Shown here: piece by piece, positions 1 to 8,314 of the stretch
Numbering within the stretch: the first letter of the stretch is position 1
Layout of the letters: every line of letters begins with the position of its first letter
Source of the DNA: Lachnospiraceae bacterium
GTDB taxonomy: Bacteria; Bacillota; Clostridia; Lachnospirales; Lachnospiraceae
Length of the DNA: 32,420 nt
Assembly (NCBI GenBank): GCA_022776445.1
Contig: JALFHZ010000184.1
Span: 1 to 32,420 of the forward strand
Direction of reading: 5' to 3'
Position numbers and translations under genes: made by a program
The notes under the pieces: generated by a model
What the model was told of the DNA's origin: nothing
Seen by the model: only the letters and a program-made list of their open reading frames with translations
Database searches by the model: none

Positions 1-751
1 GGATGCCGGCAGTATGACTACAAGAGCGACAGCTGACGGAGATTACTATGTGCTGAATGGTCGTAAATGCTTTATTTCCGGTGCACCGATAGCTGATTAT
101 GCAGTTGTATATGCAAGAACCAATCCGGCATTGAAGGGACCAAAAGGTATTTCCATGTTTATTGTGGATATGAAGCTTCCGGGTGTTTCCTGTGGCAAGC
201 CGGAGCCGAAAATGGGTATTGCAGGCTATCCGACCAGCGATATTGTGTTTGAAAATGTACGTGTACATAAGAGCGACCTTTTAGGACCGTTAGACAAAGG
301 ATATGCAGTGGCAATGAAGACTCTGGACGGCGGACGTCTGGGTGTTGCGGCTCAGTCTCTGGGACTGGCTCAGGGTTGTCTGGATGAGGCTGTCAAGTAT
401 GCAAAAGAGAGAAAACAGTTCGGCAAACCGATTTCCTATAATCAGGGTGTCAGCTTTATGCTGGCTGATATGGCAACTGAGATTGAGGCAGCCCGCAGCC
501 TGATTTACCGCACCGCTATGGCAAAAGATGCAGGGGATAAGGATGCATCCATGTTGTGTTCCATGGCGAAGTATTATGCTTCTGAGATGGCAAACCGTGT
601 TGCAGGAAAGGCAATTCAGGTTCATGGCGGTTATGGCTTTATTAAAGATTACAAGGTAGAGCGTCTGTACCGTGATGCAAGAGTCATGACACTTTACGAG
701 GGAACCAGCCAGGTACAGCAGATTGTTATTTCCAGAAGTCTGTTGAAGTAG
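1..751 (+). CDS. Acyl-CoA dehydrogenase, 5'-truncated by window edge
   Basis: This flavoprotein dehydrogenase is probably a short-chain acyl-CoA or enoyl-CoA reductase working with the EtfBA pair that follows. The reading frame is open from base 2 and begins in the family motif DAGS, so the true start lies upstream; the ATG at 14 is internal. About 249 residues are visible of a family that is usually near 380, so roughly the first third is missing. Visible landmarks are the middle beta-domain and the C-terminal helical domain with QVHGGYGF, the YRDAR stretch and YEGTSQVQ. The Glu of YEGTS (codon 698-700) is at the position of the catalytic base of short-chain family members. etfB follows 15 nt after the stop. 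The sequence does not fix the substrate. A CoA-transferase and an acid transporter in the same operon suggest that it reduces an imported acid as its enoyl-CoA thioester. Confidence 0.93.
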   Translation, partial: DAGSMTTRATADGDYYVLNGRKCFISGAPIADYAVVYARTNPALKGPKGISMFIVDMKLPGVSCGKPEPKMGIAGYPTSDIVFENVRVHKSDLLGPLDKGYAVAMKTLDGGRLGVAAQSLGLAQGCLDEAVKYAKERKQFGKPISYNQGVSFMLADMATEIEAARSLIYRTAMAKDAGDKDASMLCSMAKYYASEMANRVAGKAIQVHGGYGFIKDYKVERLYRDARVMTLYEGTSQVQQIVISRSLLK

Positions 752-766
752 GAGGAGGAGACCATA

Positions 767-1567
767 ATGAGAATTTTTGTATGCGTAAAACAGGTTCCGG
801 ATACATCCGGAAAAGTAGCTGTAAACGATGACGGCACCCTGAACCGTGCATCGATGGAAACGATTATCAATCCGGACGATTTGAGCGCTATGGAAGCAGC
901 CCTGGAGCTGAAGGATGCGACCGGATGTCAGGTTACTGCAGTGACTATGGGACCGCCGCCGGCAGAAGGCATGCTCAGAGAACTGATTGCAATGGGTGCA
1001 GATGATGCGGTTCTGATTTCCGGACGTGAATTCGGAGGATCGGATACATTCGCAACGTCTCAGATTATTGCAGGTGCACTGCACAATCTGGGTGTCGGTG
1101 AAGAGGATGTGATTTTCTGCGGACGTCAGGCTATTGACGGTGATACCGCTCAGGTGGGACCGCAGATCGCAGAGAAGCTGAATATTCCACAGGTTACCTA
1201 TGCAGCAGATATTAAGAAAGAGGGCAATACGCTGGTGGTAAAACGTCTGCTGGAAGACGGTTATATGAATGTGGAAGTACAGACTCCGTGTCTGGTTACC
1301 TGCGTGAAAGAACTGAATGCTCCGCGCTATCTGACCGTGAAGGGAATTCTGGAGTGCTATGATAAGCCGATTACCGTACTGGATTACAACGCACTGAAGG
1401 ATGAACCGCTGATTGATCCGACTACCATCGGTTTGAAAGGATCTCCGACCAACATCTTCCGTTCATTTACTCCTCCGCAGAAGGGAGCGGGTCAGATGCT
1501 GACCGGAACCAGTGAAGAAGCTGTCAACAAATTAGTCAGCCAGCTCGCTGCAAAACATGTAATCTAG
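767..1567 (+). CDS. etfB: Electron transfer flavoprotein subunit beta
   Basis: This is the small ETF subunit, which carries electrons between the upstream acyl-CoA dehydrogenase and other redox partners in the cytoplasm. The 266 residues match the usual ETF-beta length. The N-terminus MRIFVCVKQVPDTSGKV is typical of the family, and the conserved nucleotide-binding segment GRQAIDGDTAQVGP lies near residues 119-132. The start is fixed by GGAGGAG just after the dehydrogenase stop. etfA begins about 20 nt downstream. The gene order dehydrogenase-etfB-etfA is the classic clostridial one. Whether the complex bifurcates electrons (NADH to enoyl-CoA plus ferredoxin) is likely from known clostridial homologues but cannot be decided here. 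Confidence 0.96.
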   Translation: MRIFVCVKQVPDTSGKVAVNDDGTLNRASMETIINPDDLSAMEAALELKDATGCQVTAVTMGPPPAEGMLRELIAMGADDAVLISGREFGGSDTFATSQIIAGALHNLGVGEEDVIFCGRQAIDGDTAQVGPQIAEKLNIPQVTYAADIKKEGNTLVVKRLLEDGYMNVEVQTPCLVTCVKELNAPRYLTVKGILECYDKPITVLDYNALKDEPLIDPTTIGLKGSPTNIFRSFTPPQKGAGQMLTGTSEEAVNKLVSQLAAKHVI

Positions 1568-1586
1568 GAAAGTGGAGGATGAGAAT

Positions 1587-2696
1587 ATGGCTTTTAACAG
1601 TGCTGAAATTAATGAATTCAGTGATATCTGGGTATTCTGTGAGCAGCGTGAAGGAAAGCTGATGAATACCGATTTTGAGTTGATCAGCGAAGGAAGAAAA
1701 CTGGCAGATGAAAGAGGATCCAAGCTGGTTGGTATTCTGCTGGGCGGTGAGAATATTGAGAGTGCTGCAAAAGAACTGGGCGGTTACGGAGCAGATAAGG
1801 TGATCGTGGCTGCTGATCCGGCGCTGGAAGTATATACGACGGATGCTTATACCAAGGTGATCTGTGACATCGTGATGGATAAGAAGCCGGAGGTTCTGCT
1901 GATTGGAGCATCCAATATCGGACGCGATCTGGGTCCGCGTGTGGCTGCGAGACTGCATACCGGTCTTACGGCTGACTGTACGCATCTGGATATCGACATG
2001 GATAAGTATGTACAGTTCTTGAGAGAGTCTTCCACGATTGATGTAGATTCTGTGAAATTCAAGATGGAAGATACCAATTTGAAGATGACCCGTCCGGCAT
2101 TCGGAGGACACCTGATGGCAACCATTATCTGTCCGAGATTCCGTCCATGTATGTCTACGGTACGTCCGGGCGTTATGAAGAAAGCTGCTTTTGATCAGGC
2201 GAGAGCAGATGCATGTGAGATCGAGCGTGCAGCAGTTGCCCTGAGTGAGGCTGATCTGAAGACGAAGGTTCTGGAAGTTGTAAAAGAGACCAGAAAACTG
2301 GTTGATCTGATCGGTGCAGATATTGTAGTATCCGTAGGCCGCGGTATCAGCAAGGATCCCGAGAAGGGCATCAAGCTGGCAGAAGAGCTGGCAGAAGCAT
2401 TGGGCGGCGGCGTTGTAGGTGCATCCAGAGCAGTTACGGATGCAGGATGGCTGACTTCCGATCATCAGGTGGGACAGACCGGTAAGACGGTACATCCGCG
2501 TATCTATGTAGCGCTTGGTATCTCCGGTGCGATCCAGCACAAAGCCGGTATGCAGGATTCCGAATTGATCATTGCTGTAGATGTGAACGAGACCGCTCCG
2601 ATTTTTGAAGCAGCAGACTACGGTATTGTCGGTGATCTGTTTGAGGTAGTTCCGCTGATGATTGATGCTGTGAAGAAAGCAAGAGAAGCGAAATGA
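1587..2696 (+). CDS. etfA: Electron transfer flavoprotein subunit alpha
   Basis: This is the large ETF subunit, which binds FAD in its C-terminal domain and pairs with EtfB. The start chosen is the ATG at 1587, eight nt after GGAGG at 1574-1578. A GTG at 1572 is in frame but overlaps that SD. The protein has 369 residues, slightly longer than the roughly 330-residue core because of a short N-terminal extension before the domain that starts at DIWVFCEQREGKL. The C-terminal FAD-binding motifs ASRAVTDAGW, QVGQTGKTV and GISGAIQHKAG are all present. The stop overlaps the start of the MFS gene (ATGA, 2693-2696), which indicates translational coupling. Confidence 0.96.
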   Translation: MAFNSAEINEFSDIWVFCEQREGKLMNTDFELISEGRKLADERGSKLVGILLGGENIESAAKELGGYGADKVIVAADPALEVYTTDAYTKVICDIVMDKKPEVLLIGASNIGRDLGPRVAARLHTGLTADCTHLDIDMDKYVQFLRESSTIDVDSVKFKMEDTNLKMTRPAFGGHLMATIICPRFRPCMSTVRPGVMKKAAFDQARADACEIERAAVALSEADLKTKVLEVVKETRKLVDLIGADIVVSVGRGISKDPEKGIKLAEELAEALGGGVVGASRAVTDAGWLTSDHQVGQTGKTVHPRIYVALGISGAIQHKAGMQDSELIIAVDVNETAPIFEAADYGIVGDLFEVVPLMIDAVKKAREAK

Positions 2697-3925
2697 GTAA
2701 GAAATGGAATCGCTGGACCTATGCTGTGGTAGGAGTGCTGGTACTGCTGATGGCTGGTCTGGTATATGCCTGGAGTGTGATCTCCACTCCTATTGCAGCA
2801 TATTTTCCGGAGTGGACGAAAGCACAGTTGTCCCTGACGTTTACGATCTGTATGTTTTTCTTCTGTATCGGAGGATTCGCTGGCGGCATGCTCAACGGGA
2901 AAATTCCGGCGAAACTCACGGTATGGATATCGGCGGTATGCTTTTTCCTGGGATTTCTGATCGCATCCAGAGCAAACAGCACCACAATGCTGTATCTTGG
3001 ATATGGTGTATGCTGTGGGTTTGCATCCGGTCTTGTGTACAATGCGGTCATGAGTACGATGCTGGGCTGGTTTCCGGATAAGCAGGGCATGGTATCCGGA
3101 ATCCTGCTGTTTGGATTCGGATTCAGCAGCTTCATTGTGGGGAAAATCTATCAGGCGGTCACTCCGTCCGGAGTGGGTGTGGCTGCCTGGAGAACCACAT
3201 TTGTTATGTTCGGTGTGATACTCCTGATTGCGATTGCGGTATGTGGTTTTTTCTTTGTGAAGCCGATGCCGGAAGATCTGGCCGGCCTTGCTGTGCAGAA
3301 GTCTGAGGGGATGCGGAAAGCAGTTGGTATTGAGGCTGCTCCGCTGGAAATGGTGAAGGATTTTTCCTTCTGGCTGTACTTTGCATGGGCCGTTCTTTTA
3401 AGTGCTGCCGGACTTGCCTTGATTTCTCAGGCAAGCGGAGTGGCAGGTGAAGTGGGACCGGAGGTAAATCCGGGAACCATTGCTACCGTAGTTGGTCTGA
3501 TTTCGATCTGTAACGGTTTCGGGCGTCTGTTTTTTGGTGGTTTGTATGATAAGGCTGGACGCATGGCAACGATGAGTCTGATCACGCTTTCTTTCATGCT
3601 GTCTGTGGGAGTGATTATCCTGGCGCTGACTGTGAAGAGCTTTGCGCTGATTGTAGTTGGATTTATCTGTACCGGTTTTTCCTATGGTGGTGTCAATCCG
3701 ATGAACTCGGCAGTCATTCGTTCTTATTGGGGAAGCAAAAACTATCCGGTGAACTTTTCCATCATCAACATGAATCTGCTTCTTTCTTCTTTCGGAAGCA
3801 CGATTGCAGGTATGCTGTATGATAGAAGCGGATCTTTCCTGAGTACCTTTATTGCAATGATCGGTGCGGCAGCAGTCGGCATGGTCTGCAATGTACTGAT
3901 TCGTGAACCAAAGGCGAAAAACTAA
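2693..3925 (+). CDS. OFA-family MFS transporter
   Basis: This is a major facilitator of the oxalate/formate antiporter-like (OFA) group: 410 residues with about 12 hydrophobic segments in the inner membrane. The N-terminus, NRWTYAVVGVLVLLMAGLVYAWSV (seen in two parts, NRWTYAVVG and LVYAWSV), matches the family opening. The loop LYDKAGRMATM resembles the MFS signature between helices 8 and 9. It overlaps etfA by four nt, and the CoA-transferase follows within 20 nt, so all are expected on one transcript. Its position between redox genes and a CoA-transferase suggests that it imports the carboxylic acid handled by the operon or exchanges it for the reduced product. The substrate is unknown; oxalate itself is not implied. 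Confidence 0.9.
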   Translation: MSKKWNRWTYAVVGVLVLLMAGLVYAWSVISTPIAAYFPEWTKAQLSLTFTICMFFFCIGGFAGGMLNGKIPAKLTVWISAVCFFLGFLIASRANSTTMLYLGYGVCCGFASGLVYNAVMSTMLGWFPDKQGMVSGILLFGFGFSSFIVGKIYQAVTPSGVGVAAWRTTFVMFGVILLIAIAVCGFFFVKPMPEDLAGLAVQKSEGMRKAVGIEAAPLEMVKDFSFWLYFAWAVLLSAAGLALISQASGVAGEVGPEVNPGTIATVVGLISICNGFGRLFFGGLYDKAGRMATMSLITLSFMLSVGVIILALTVKSFALIVVGFICTGFSYGGVNPMNSAVIRSYWGSKNYPVNFSIINMNLLLSSFGSTIAGMLYDRSGSFLSTFIAMIGAAAVGMVCNVLIREPKAKN

Positions 3926-3942
3926 AGATGGAGGAAAATGAA

Positions 3943-5565
3943 ATGGCAAAGTTTGTGACTGCTGCGGAAGCGGCAAAATTAATTCCGGATGGTGCTACGG
4001 TTGGTCTTGCCGGCATGGGGCTTTCCGGATGGGCGGAAGAGATTGCATGTGCGATTCGTGACAGCTTCCGTGAGACGGGGCATCCGTGCAATCTGAATCT
4101 GAAACAGGGCAGTGCCATGGGTGACTGGGGTTACGGCAACCAGTTTGTCGGATGGGACCGCAACCGTCTGCCTGAGCCGGATAAGGATCATGGTGCACGT
4201 GGTGTAACCCGTCTGGGTGAGGCTGGTCCCGGCCTGGTTACGAAGTGGTCCAGTGCACATATTGGCAGTGCATTTACCCTGTGTGAGTACGCACGCCAGA
4301 ACAAGGTTGAGACACACTGTCTGCCGCAGGGTGTTATCATCAATCTGTGGAGAGAAATTGCGGCAGGACGTCCGGGCCTGATTACGAAGACCGGCCTGGG
4401 TACCTTTGTGGATCCGCGTGTGGAAGGCGGACGCATGAACGAATGTGCGAAGGATGAGCTGGTAAAACTGATTGAAATTGACGGGGAAGAGTATCTGTTC
4501 TATCCGAGTTTCAAATGTGACGTTGCTTTGCTGCGCGGTACCATTGCAGATGAGAACGGCAACATTTCCTTTGAACATGAGAGCGTGGTGAACGAGGGCT
4601 TTTCCGTGGCAACCGCAACGAAGAACTCCGGCGGTATTGTCATTGTTCAGGTTGAGTATCTGGCCAAGAAAGAGACTCTGAATCCGAAAGCAATCAAGAT
4701 TCCGGGAACGCTGGTTGACTATGTAGTAGTAGCCAAGGATCCGAAATCCTGCTGGCAGGCAGAGGGTACCTACTGGGAGCCGTCCTATTCCGGACACATT
4801 CGCATTCCGTTAAACAGCATTGAGCCGATTCCGTTTGACGAGCGTAAGGTGGTATGCCGCCGCTGTGCGATGGAACTGAAGAAGGGAGATCTGATCAACC
4901 TCGGAGTAGGCATGCCTGCTGATATGGCGAAGGTGGTTGCAGAAGAGGGATATTTAAATGATGTGACAATGAGCACTGAGAGTGGTATGGTCGGCGGTGT
5001 TCCGTCTGCACTTCCAAGCTTCGGCAGCGCATATAATCCGGAGTGTATCCTGACTCCGAATGAAATGTTTGACTTAATCAGCGGAGGCGGTCTGGATATG
5101 ACCGTGCTTGGCATCGGTGAAGTAGATGGTGACGGCAATAATAACGTAAGCCGTATGGGCAAGCGCCTGACCGGTCCTGGCGGATTCATTGATATCACCC
5201 GTGCGACCAAGAAAGTGATTTTTGCCGGTACTCTGATGGGGAAGGCACAGCTGAAAGTCGGTGACGGCAAGCTGGAAATCGTAGAGGAAGGTACGATTCA
5301 GAAGTTCGTGGAGAAGGTAGGCCAGATCACGTTTGCAGGTCAGTATGCACCGGAGGACCAGGAAGTTCTCTACATTACGGAGCGCGCCGTATTCAAACTG
5401 ATTAACCACAAGATGACTCTGATCGAGATTGCACCTGGTATTGACCTGCAGAAAGATGTTCTGGACAGACTGGGATTCAAACCGGAGATTTCACCGGATC
5501 TGAAACTGATGGATGAGGAGATTTTCCGGGAAAAATGGGGTGGACTTGGTAAGTATCTGGATTAA
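3943..5565 (+). CDS. Acyl-CoA:carboxylate CoA-transferase (Pct/YdiF type)
   Basis: This enzyme moves CoA between an acyl-CoA such as acetyl- or propionyl-CoA and a carboxylic acid through a glutamyl-CoA intermediate. It is a single-chain family I enzyme of 540 residues with alpha-like and beta-like halves, close to the usual length for propionate CoA-transferase and YdiF. The alpha half has GMGLSGWAEEI and KQGSAMGDWG. The beta half has LINLGVGMPADMAKV and the catalytic motif STESGMVGGVPS, with Glu346 (codon 4978-4980) as the predicted nucleophile. The ATG at 3943 is preferred because GGAGG (3930-3934) lies eight nt upstream; the in-frame ATG at 3928 overlaps that SD. It is the last gene of the operon and probably activates the imported acid for the dehydrogenase. 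Confidence 0.93.
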   Translation: MAKFVTAAEAAKLIPDGATVGLAGMGLSGWAEEIACAIRDSFRETGHPCNLNLKQGSAMGDWGYGNQFVGWDRNRLPEPDKDHGARGVTRLGEAGPGLVTKWSSAHIGSAFTLCEYARQNKVETHCLPQGVIINLWREIAAGRPGLITKTGLGTFVDPRVEGGRMNECAKDELVKLIEIDGEEYLFYPSFKCDVALLRGTIADENGNISFEHESVVNEGFSVATATKNSGGIVIVQVEYLAKKETLNPKAIKIPGTLVDYVVVAKDPKSCWQAEGTYWEPSYSGHIRIPLNSIEPIPFDERKVVCRRCAMELKKGDLINLGVGMPADMAKVVAEEGYLNDVTMSTESGMVGGVPSALPSFGSAYNPECILTPNEMFDLISGGGLDMTVLGIGEVDGDGNNNVSRMGKRLTGPGGFIDITRATKKVIFAGTLMGKAQLKVGDGKLEIVEEGTIQKFVEKVGQITFAGQYAPEDQEVLYITERAVFKLINHKMTLIEIAPGIDLQKDVLDRLGFKPEISPDLKLMDEEIFREKWGGLGKYLD

Positions 5566-5620
5566 TTCGTTTCTCAGACGGATCAGGTTTTACGCGAGAC
5601 TCCTGTAACTTGAGGATTCT

Positions 5621-6976
5621 ATGAAAGTTTCGTTAATAAAAGAAAAAGAGTTTTACAGACAGGTTTTGGCAATCATGTTGCCGGTAGCGCTGCAGCAGGC
5701 AATCAATATGGGCGTCAATATGCTGGATACCATGATGCTGGGTGCTTTTGGTGAAATTCAGCTGTCAGCTTCCAGTCTGGCTAATCAGTATTACAACTTT
5801 TTTAAGATTTTATGTCTGGGCATCATCGGTGGTTCCAGTGTGCTGGCAGCTCAGTTTTGGGGAGCAGGAGATAAGGAAAAGGTCAGAGAGACTTTAAATA
5901 TGGCAATACGGCTTTCTTGTGGATTGTCCTTATTTTTCGCTGTTCTCACATTTCTTTTCCCGGAAAAGATCATGCTGCTCTATACAACAGAATCGGATGT
6001 CATTCAACAAGGTATCCGTTATCTGAGAATCACAGCATTTATTTTTGTGATTCACGGAACCAGCTTTGTGGCTGCACAATTAATGAGAACGGTAGGACAG
6101 GTGCGATTGGGACTTGCAGTGTCCGTGATTTCCTTTATGGTCAATATAGTTGCAAACTATATGTTTATTTTTGGAAAGTTTGGAGCGCCAAGGCTGGAGA
6201 TTGCCGGAGCAGCATTGGGAACCCTGCTTGCGCGGCTTGCAGAATTCACGGTTACTTTTTTATTTATTCTGGTTATTGATAAGCGATTGGGACTTCGGGT
6301 AAAACACCTGTTAAAATCTCCTTCCGGTGATTTTTACAGAAGCTATTTCCGTGTGGGAGCACCGGTACTGGTCAGTGATACACTTTTGGGGCTGGGCGGA
6401 AATATAGTTTCTGTAGTGCTGGGGCATATGGGAGCAGCTGTTGTAGCCGCAAATGCCATCTGTCAGGTCATAGATCAGTTATGTACCGTTGTAATTCAGG
6501 GGATTTCCAATGCGTCCGGTATCATTACCGGAAATACAATCGGGGCCGGAGATCGAAAGCGGGCAATGGAGCAGGCAGAAACGTTCTATTTGCTCAGTGT
6601 GTTTTTTGGCATGATTGGTGCTTTGCTGGTATTTATTTTTGGACCAATGTCAATTTCCTTGTATAAACTGACACCGGAAACCGTTGTGATTGCCCGTCAG
6701 CTGATGAATGCCTATGCGCTGATTGTTTTATTCCAGGCAATTCAGATTGTTATGACGAAAGGGGTGCTGAGAGGCGGGGGGGATACGAAATTCCTTATGA
6801 AAGCAGATATCCTGTTTATGTGGCTGATATCAATTCCATTAGGAGCGATCGGAGGACTCGTATTTCATTGGCCGGCATGGCTGATTATGTTATGCTTAAG
6901 AATCGATTATGTCATTAAATCGGTTTGGTGCGTGTCTCGATTGATGAGCGGAAAATGGATTCATGAGGTGATATAG
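5621..6976 (+). CDS. MATE family efflux transporter
   Basis: This is a multidrug and toxin extrusion antiporter of 451 residues, a typical MATE length, with about 12 membrane helices in two related halves. The N-terminus has the family arrangement LPVALQQAINMGVNMLDTMM followed by GSSVLAAQFWGAGD. The second half carries GISNASGIITGNTIGAGD, which repeats that pattern. Such proteins expel cationic drugs or metabolites using a sodium or proton gradient; the substrate here is unknown. A GAGG at 5612-5615 serves the start. Codon use looks more AT-rich than in the flanking operons, which may mean separate acquisition. It shares a likely transcript with the DMT gene 33 nt downstream. No convincing terminator or promoter was seen in the 55 nt before it. 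Confidence 0.93.
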   Translation: MKVSLIKEKEFYRQVLAIMLPVALQQAINMGVNMLDTMMLGAFGEIQLSASSLANQYYNFFKILCLGIIGGSSVLAAQFWGAGDKEKVRETLNMAIRLSCGLSLFFAVLTFLFPEKIMLLYTTESDVIQQGIRYLRITAFIFVIHGTSFVAAQLMRTVGQVRLGLAVSVISFMVNIVANYMFIFGKFGAPRLEIAGAALGTLLARLAEFTVTFLFILVIDKRLGLRVKHLLKSPSGDFYRSYFRVGAPVLVSDTLLGLGGNIVSVVLGHMGAAVVAANAICQVIDQLCTVVIQGISNASGIITGNTIGAGDRKRAMEQAETFYLLSVFFGMIGALLVFIFGPMSISLYKLTPETVVIARQLMNAYALIVLFQAIQIVMTKGVLRGGGDTKFLMKADILFMWLISIPLGAIGGLVFHWPAWLIMLCLRIDYVIKSVWCVSRLMSGKWIHEVI

Positions 6977-7009
6977 TATTTTCTATTAAAATCTGAAAGA
7001 AGGATAGTT

Positions 7010-7906
7010 ATGAATTGCATTTCAAAAAAACAGGCATATATATGCCTGTTGCTCACTTTTGTACTGTGGGGCAGTCTCTATGTTGCCAGCCAGGTTGTTG
7101 TGCGTGAATTTCCAACCTTTACGGTGTGTTTCATACGTTTCCTTCTTGCATGGCTGTTTTTGACGTTTTTATCACATGTAAAAAGGAATTCTGACAAACC
7201 GGTTTTCCATCCTGACCGCACCTGCCAGAAGTACATATGGATTCTTGGATTCTTTGGATATACAATCTCTGTCGGCATGCAGCTTATGGGAACAAAACTG
7301 GCAGGTTCCACCACTGCGTCCCTGATTAACTCCATAAACCCGGTAGTAATCACGCTTCTGGCAGCGCTTATTTTAAAGGAAAAATTAACCCCTAATAAGA
7401 TAGCAGGTATTCTGTTGGCAGTATTGGGTGTATACCTGATTATTGGGAGCGATATCCATATGGACCCGATCGGCACTATGTTATCCATTGCCGCTGTCAT
7501 CGGCTGGTCACTGACATCTGTTATAAGCAGAACAGCCCTGTCCAAGTATGACTCTCTTCAGATAACCCGGCATGCAATTGGGATTGCTGTTTTATGTAAT
7601 TTTCCGATCTGTCTGATAGAGCTTATTTTGACAGGCATGCCTGCCTCTCCCTCACTGGCTTCTGTTATTTGCCTGCTTTACATGGGAAGCTGTTGCACTG
7701 GTCTTACCTATATTCTTTGGAATAACAGTCTTGCCGTACTTCCGGCCAGTACCTGTTCCTCGTTTTATCCCATTCAGCCGTTGACTTCGGCGCTGCTTGG
7801 AGTCGTACTGTTTCAGGAGAAACTGACAGCTGCATTCCTGACAGGTGCGCTGTTTATCGTCGTTGGTGTTCTGATCAGCCTGATGAATGTAAAACTGCAC
7901 AGATAA
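7010..7906 (+). CDS. DMT/EamA family transporter
   Basis: This is a drug/metabolite transporter superfamily protein of 298 residues with about ten helices built from two EamA repeats. The first repeat includes FVLWGSLYVASQVVVREF and FIRFLLAWL; the second includes GSCCTGLTYILWNNSL and PIQPLTSALLGVVLF, both characteristic of the family. It probably exports a small metabolite, amino acid or drug, but no substrate can be named. An AAGGA ahead of the ATG gives the start. It follows the MATE gene by 33 nt on the same strand, so the two probably form a small export operon. A 15-bp hairpin 28 nt downstream may end the transcript. Confidence 0.92.
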   Translation: MNCISKKQAYICLLLTFVLWGSLYVASQVVVREFPTFTVCFIRFLLAWLFLTFLSHVKRNSDKPVFHPDRTCQKYIWILGFFGYTISVGMQLMGTKLAGSTTASLINSINPVVITLLAALILKEKLTPNKIAGILLAVLGVYLIIGSDIHMDPIGTMLSIAAVIGWSLTSVISRTALSKYDSLQITRHAIGIAVLCNFPICLIELILTGMPASPSLASVICLLYMGSCCTGLTYILWNNSLAVLPASTCSSFYPIQPLTSALLGVVLFQEKLTAAFLTGALFIVVGVLISLMNVKLHR

Positions 7907-7934
7907 TGGACGGAGCTTCGGCTGCGGCATATGG

Positions 7935-7972
7935 AAAGGCGCTGAGAGCGAATAAAAGCTTTCAGCGCCTTT
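7935..7972 (+). terminator. Possible terminator hairpin after the DMT gene
   Basis: A 15-bp stem pairs 7935-7949 with 7958-7972 around an 8-base loop, with GGCGCTGA/TCAGCGCC at its core. The three terminal T residues are inside the stem and no longer T-run follows, so intrinsic termination may be weak. It could instead protect the 3' end of the mRNA. Confidence 0.5.
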
Positions 7973-8046
7973 GTCGGCACAGAATTATTTATCCCATTGT
8001 TGTTAACGATCACTCAAAAAGTGAAGCTTGTCAAGAAAAAACGGGG

Positions 8047-8075
8047 TTTTCAGCCCGGAAGATTTGTGTTATACT
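8047..8075 (+). promoter_or_regulatory. Extended -10 promoter of the mgtE leader
   Basis: TATACT at 8070-8075 is preceded by TG one base upstream (8067-8068), giving an extended -10. A weaker -35, TTTTCA, lies at 8047-8052 with a 17-bp spacer. Transcription would begin near 8082, leaving a 5' leader of about 310 nt before mgtE. Confidence 0.72.
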
Positions 8076-8122
8076 TGATCCGGAACTGAATTGATCTGAA
8101 TGGATTTAAGTGAGGTGAGATT

Positions 8123-8206
8123 ATGGACGACAGTCGAAGTCGAAGTAGGGACAGGGTATTCATAAAAGGTCAGAACCCGTACGACTTTGGGTCGCCCGGA
8201 GTCTGA
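8123..8206 (+). CDS. Putative 27-aa leader peptide upstream of mgtE
   Basis: This small open frame has a strong SD, GAGGTGA (8112-8118), seven nt from GAGG to the ATG. The peptide begins MDDSRSRSRDR, with a run of alternating Ser and Arg, and ends NPYDFGSPGV. Arg codons are CGA, CGA, AGG and AGG. It lies entirely inside the mgtE leader: the antiterminator 5' strand (8149-8161) is within its coding sequence, and its TGA (8204-8206) lies in a local stem (8169-8174 with 8202-8207). This placement suggests that translating ribosomes choose between the two downstream RNA structures, as leader peptides do in attenuation. I do not recognise the peptide. Translation is inferred from the SD, start and stop, and a chance open frame remains possible. 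Confidence 0.55.
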   Translation: MDDSRSRSRDRVFIKGQNPYDFGSPGV

Positions 8207-8244
8207 CTGTATTTTCATGTGACTTTATAAGAATACCATTGTCC
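8149..8244 (+). promoter_or_regulatory. Antiterminator stem in the mgtE leader
   Basis: GGACA (8149-8153) pairs with TGTCC (8240-8244), and GGTATTC (8155-8161) pairs with GAATACC (8231-8237), giving 12 Watson-Crick pairs. An inner hairpin pairs 8169-8174 with 8202-8207. The 3' strand is the same segment that forms the 5' arm of the downstream terminator, so the two structures exclude each other. No T-run follows this stem. Confidence 0.65.
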
Positions 8245-8314
8245 GTTTCTGAAACTGCATGACATCGACGAAAGGCGGGAAAAGCAGGCTACAGGGGATG
8301 ATGGTATTTTTTTG
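8232..8314 (+). terminator. Attenuating terminator in the mgtE leader
   Basis: AATACCATTGTCC (8232-8244) pairs along its whole length with GGATGATGGTATT (8297-8309): 11 Watson-Crick and two G-U pairs. A run of seven T begins inside the last pairs (8308-8314). The loop is long (52 nt) and contains a small hairpin (8245-8255). It competes with the antiterminator for 8232-8244. A further imperfect hairpin, 8275-8296 with 8316-8335, would place this terminator's 3' arm in its loop. Confidence 0.62.

Noticed and set aside
1572-1586. GTG at 1572 as the etfA start
   Set aside because: It overlaps the SD that serves the ATG at 1587.
1536-2540. 334-codon open frame on the minus strand
   Set aside because: It lies wholly antisense to etfA and etfB, has no SD and no recognisable domain, and is explained by codon bias of the real genes.
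7907-8046. A coding frame between the DMT gene and the mgtE promoter (for example 7906-8094)
   Set aside because: It crosses a hairpin and the mgtE promoter, has no SD and no recognisable sequence; apart from the hairpin I see nothing in this stretch.
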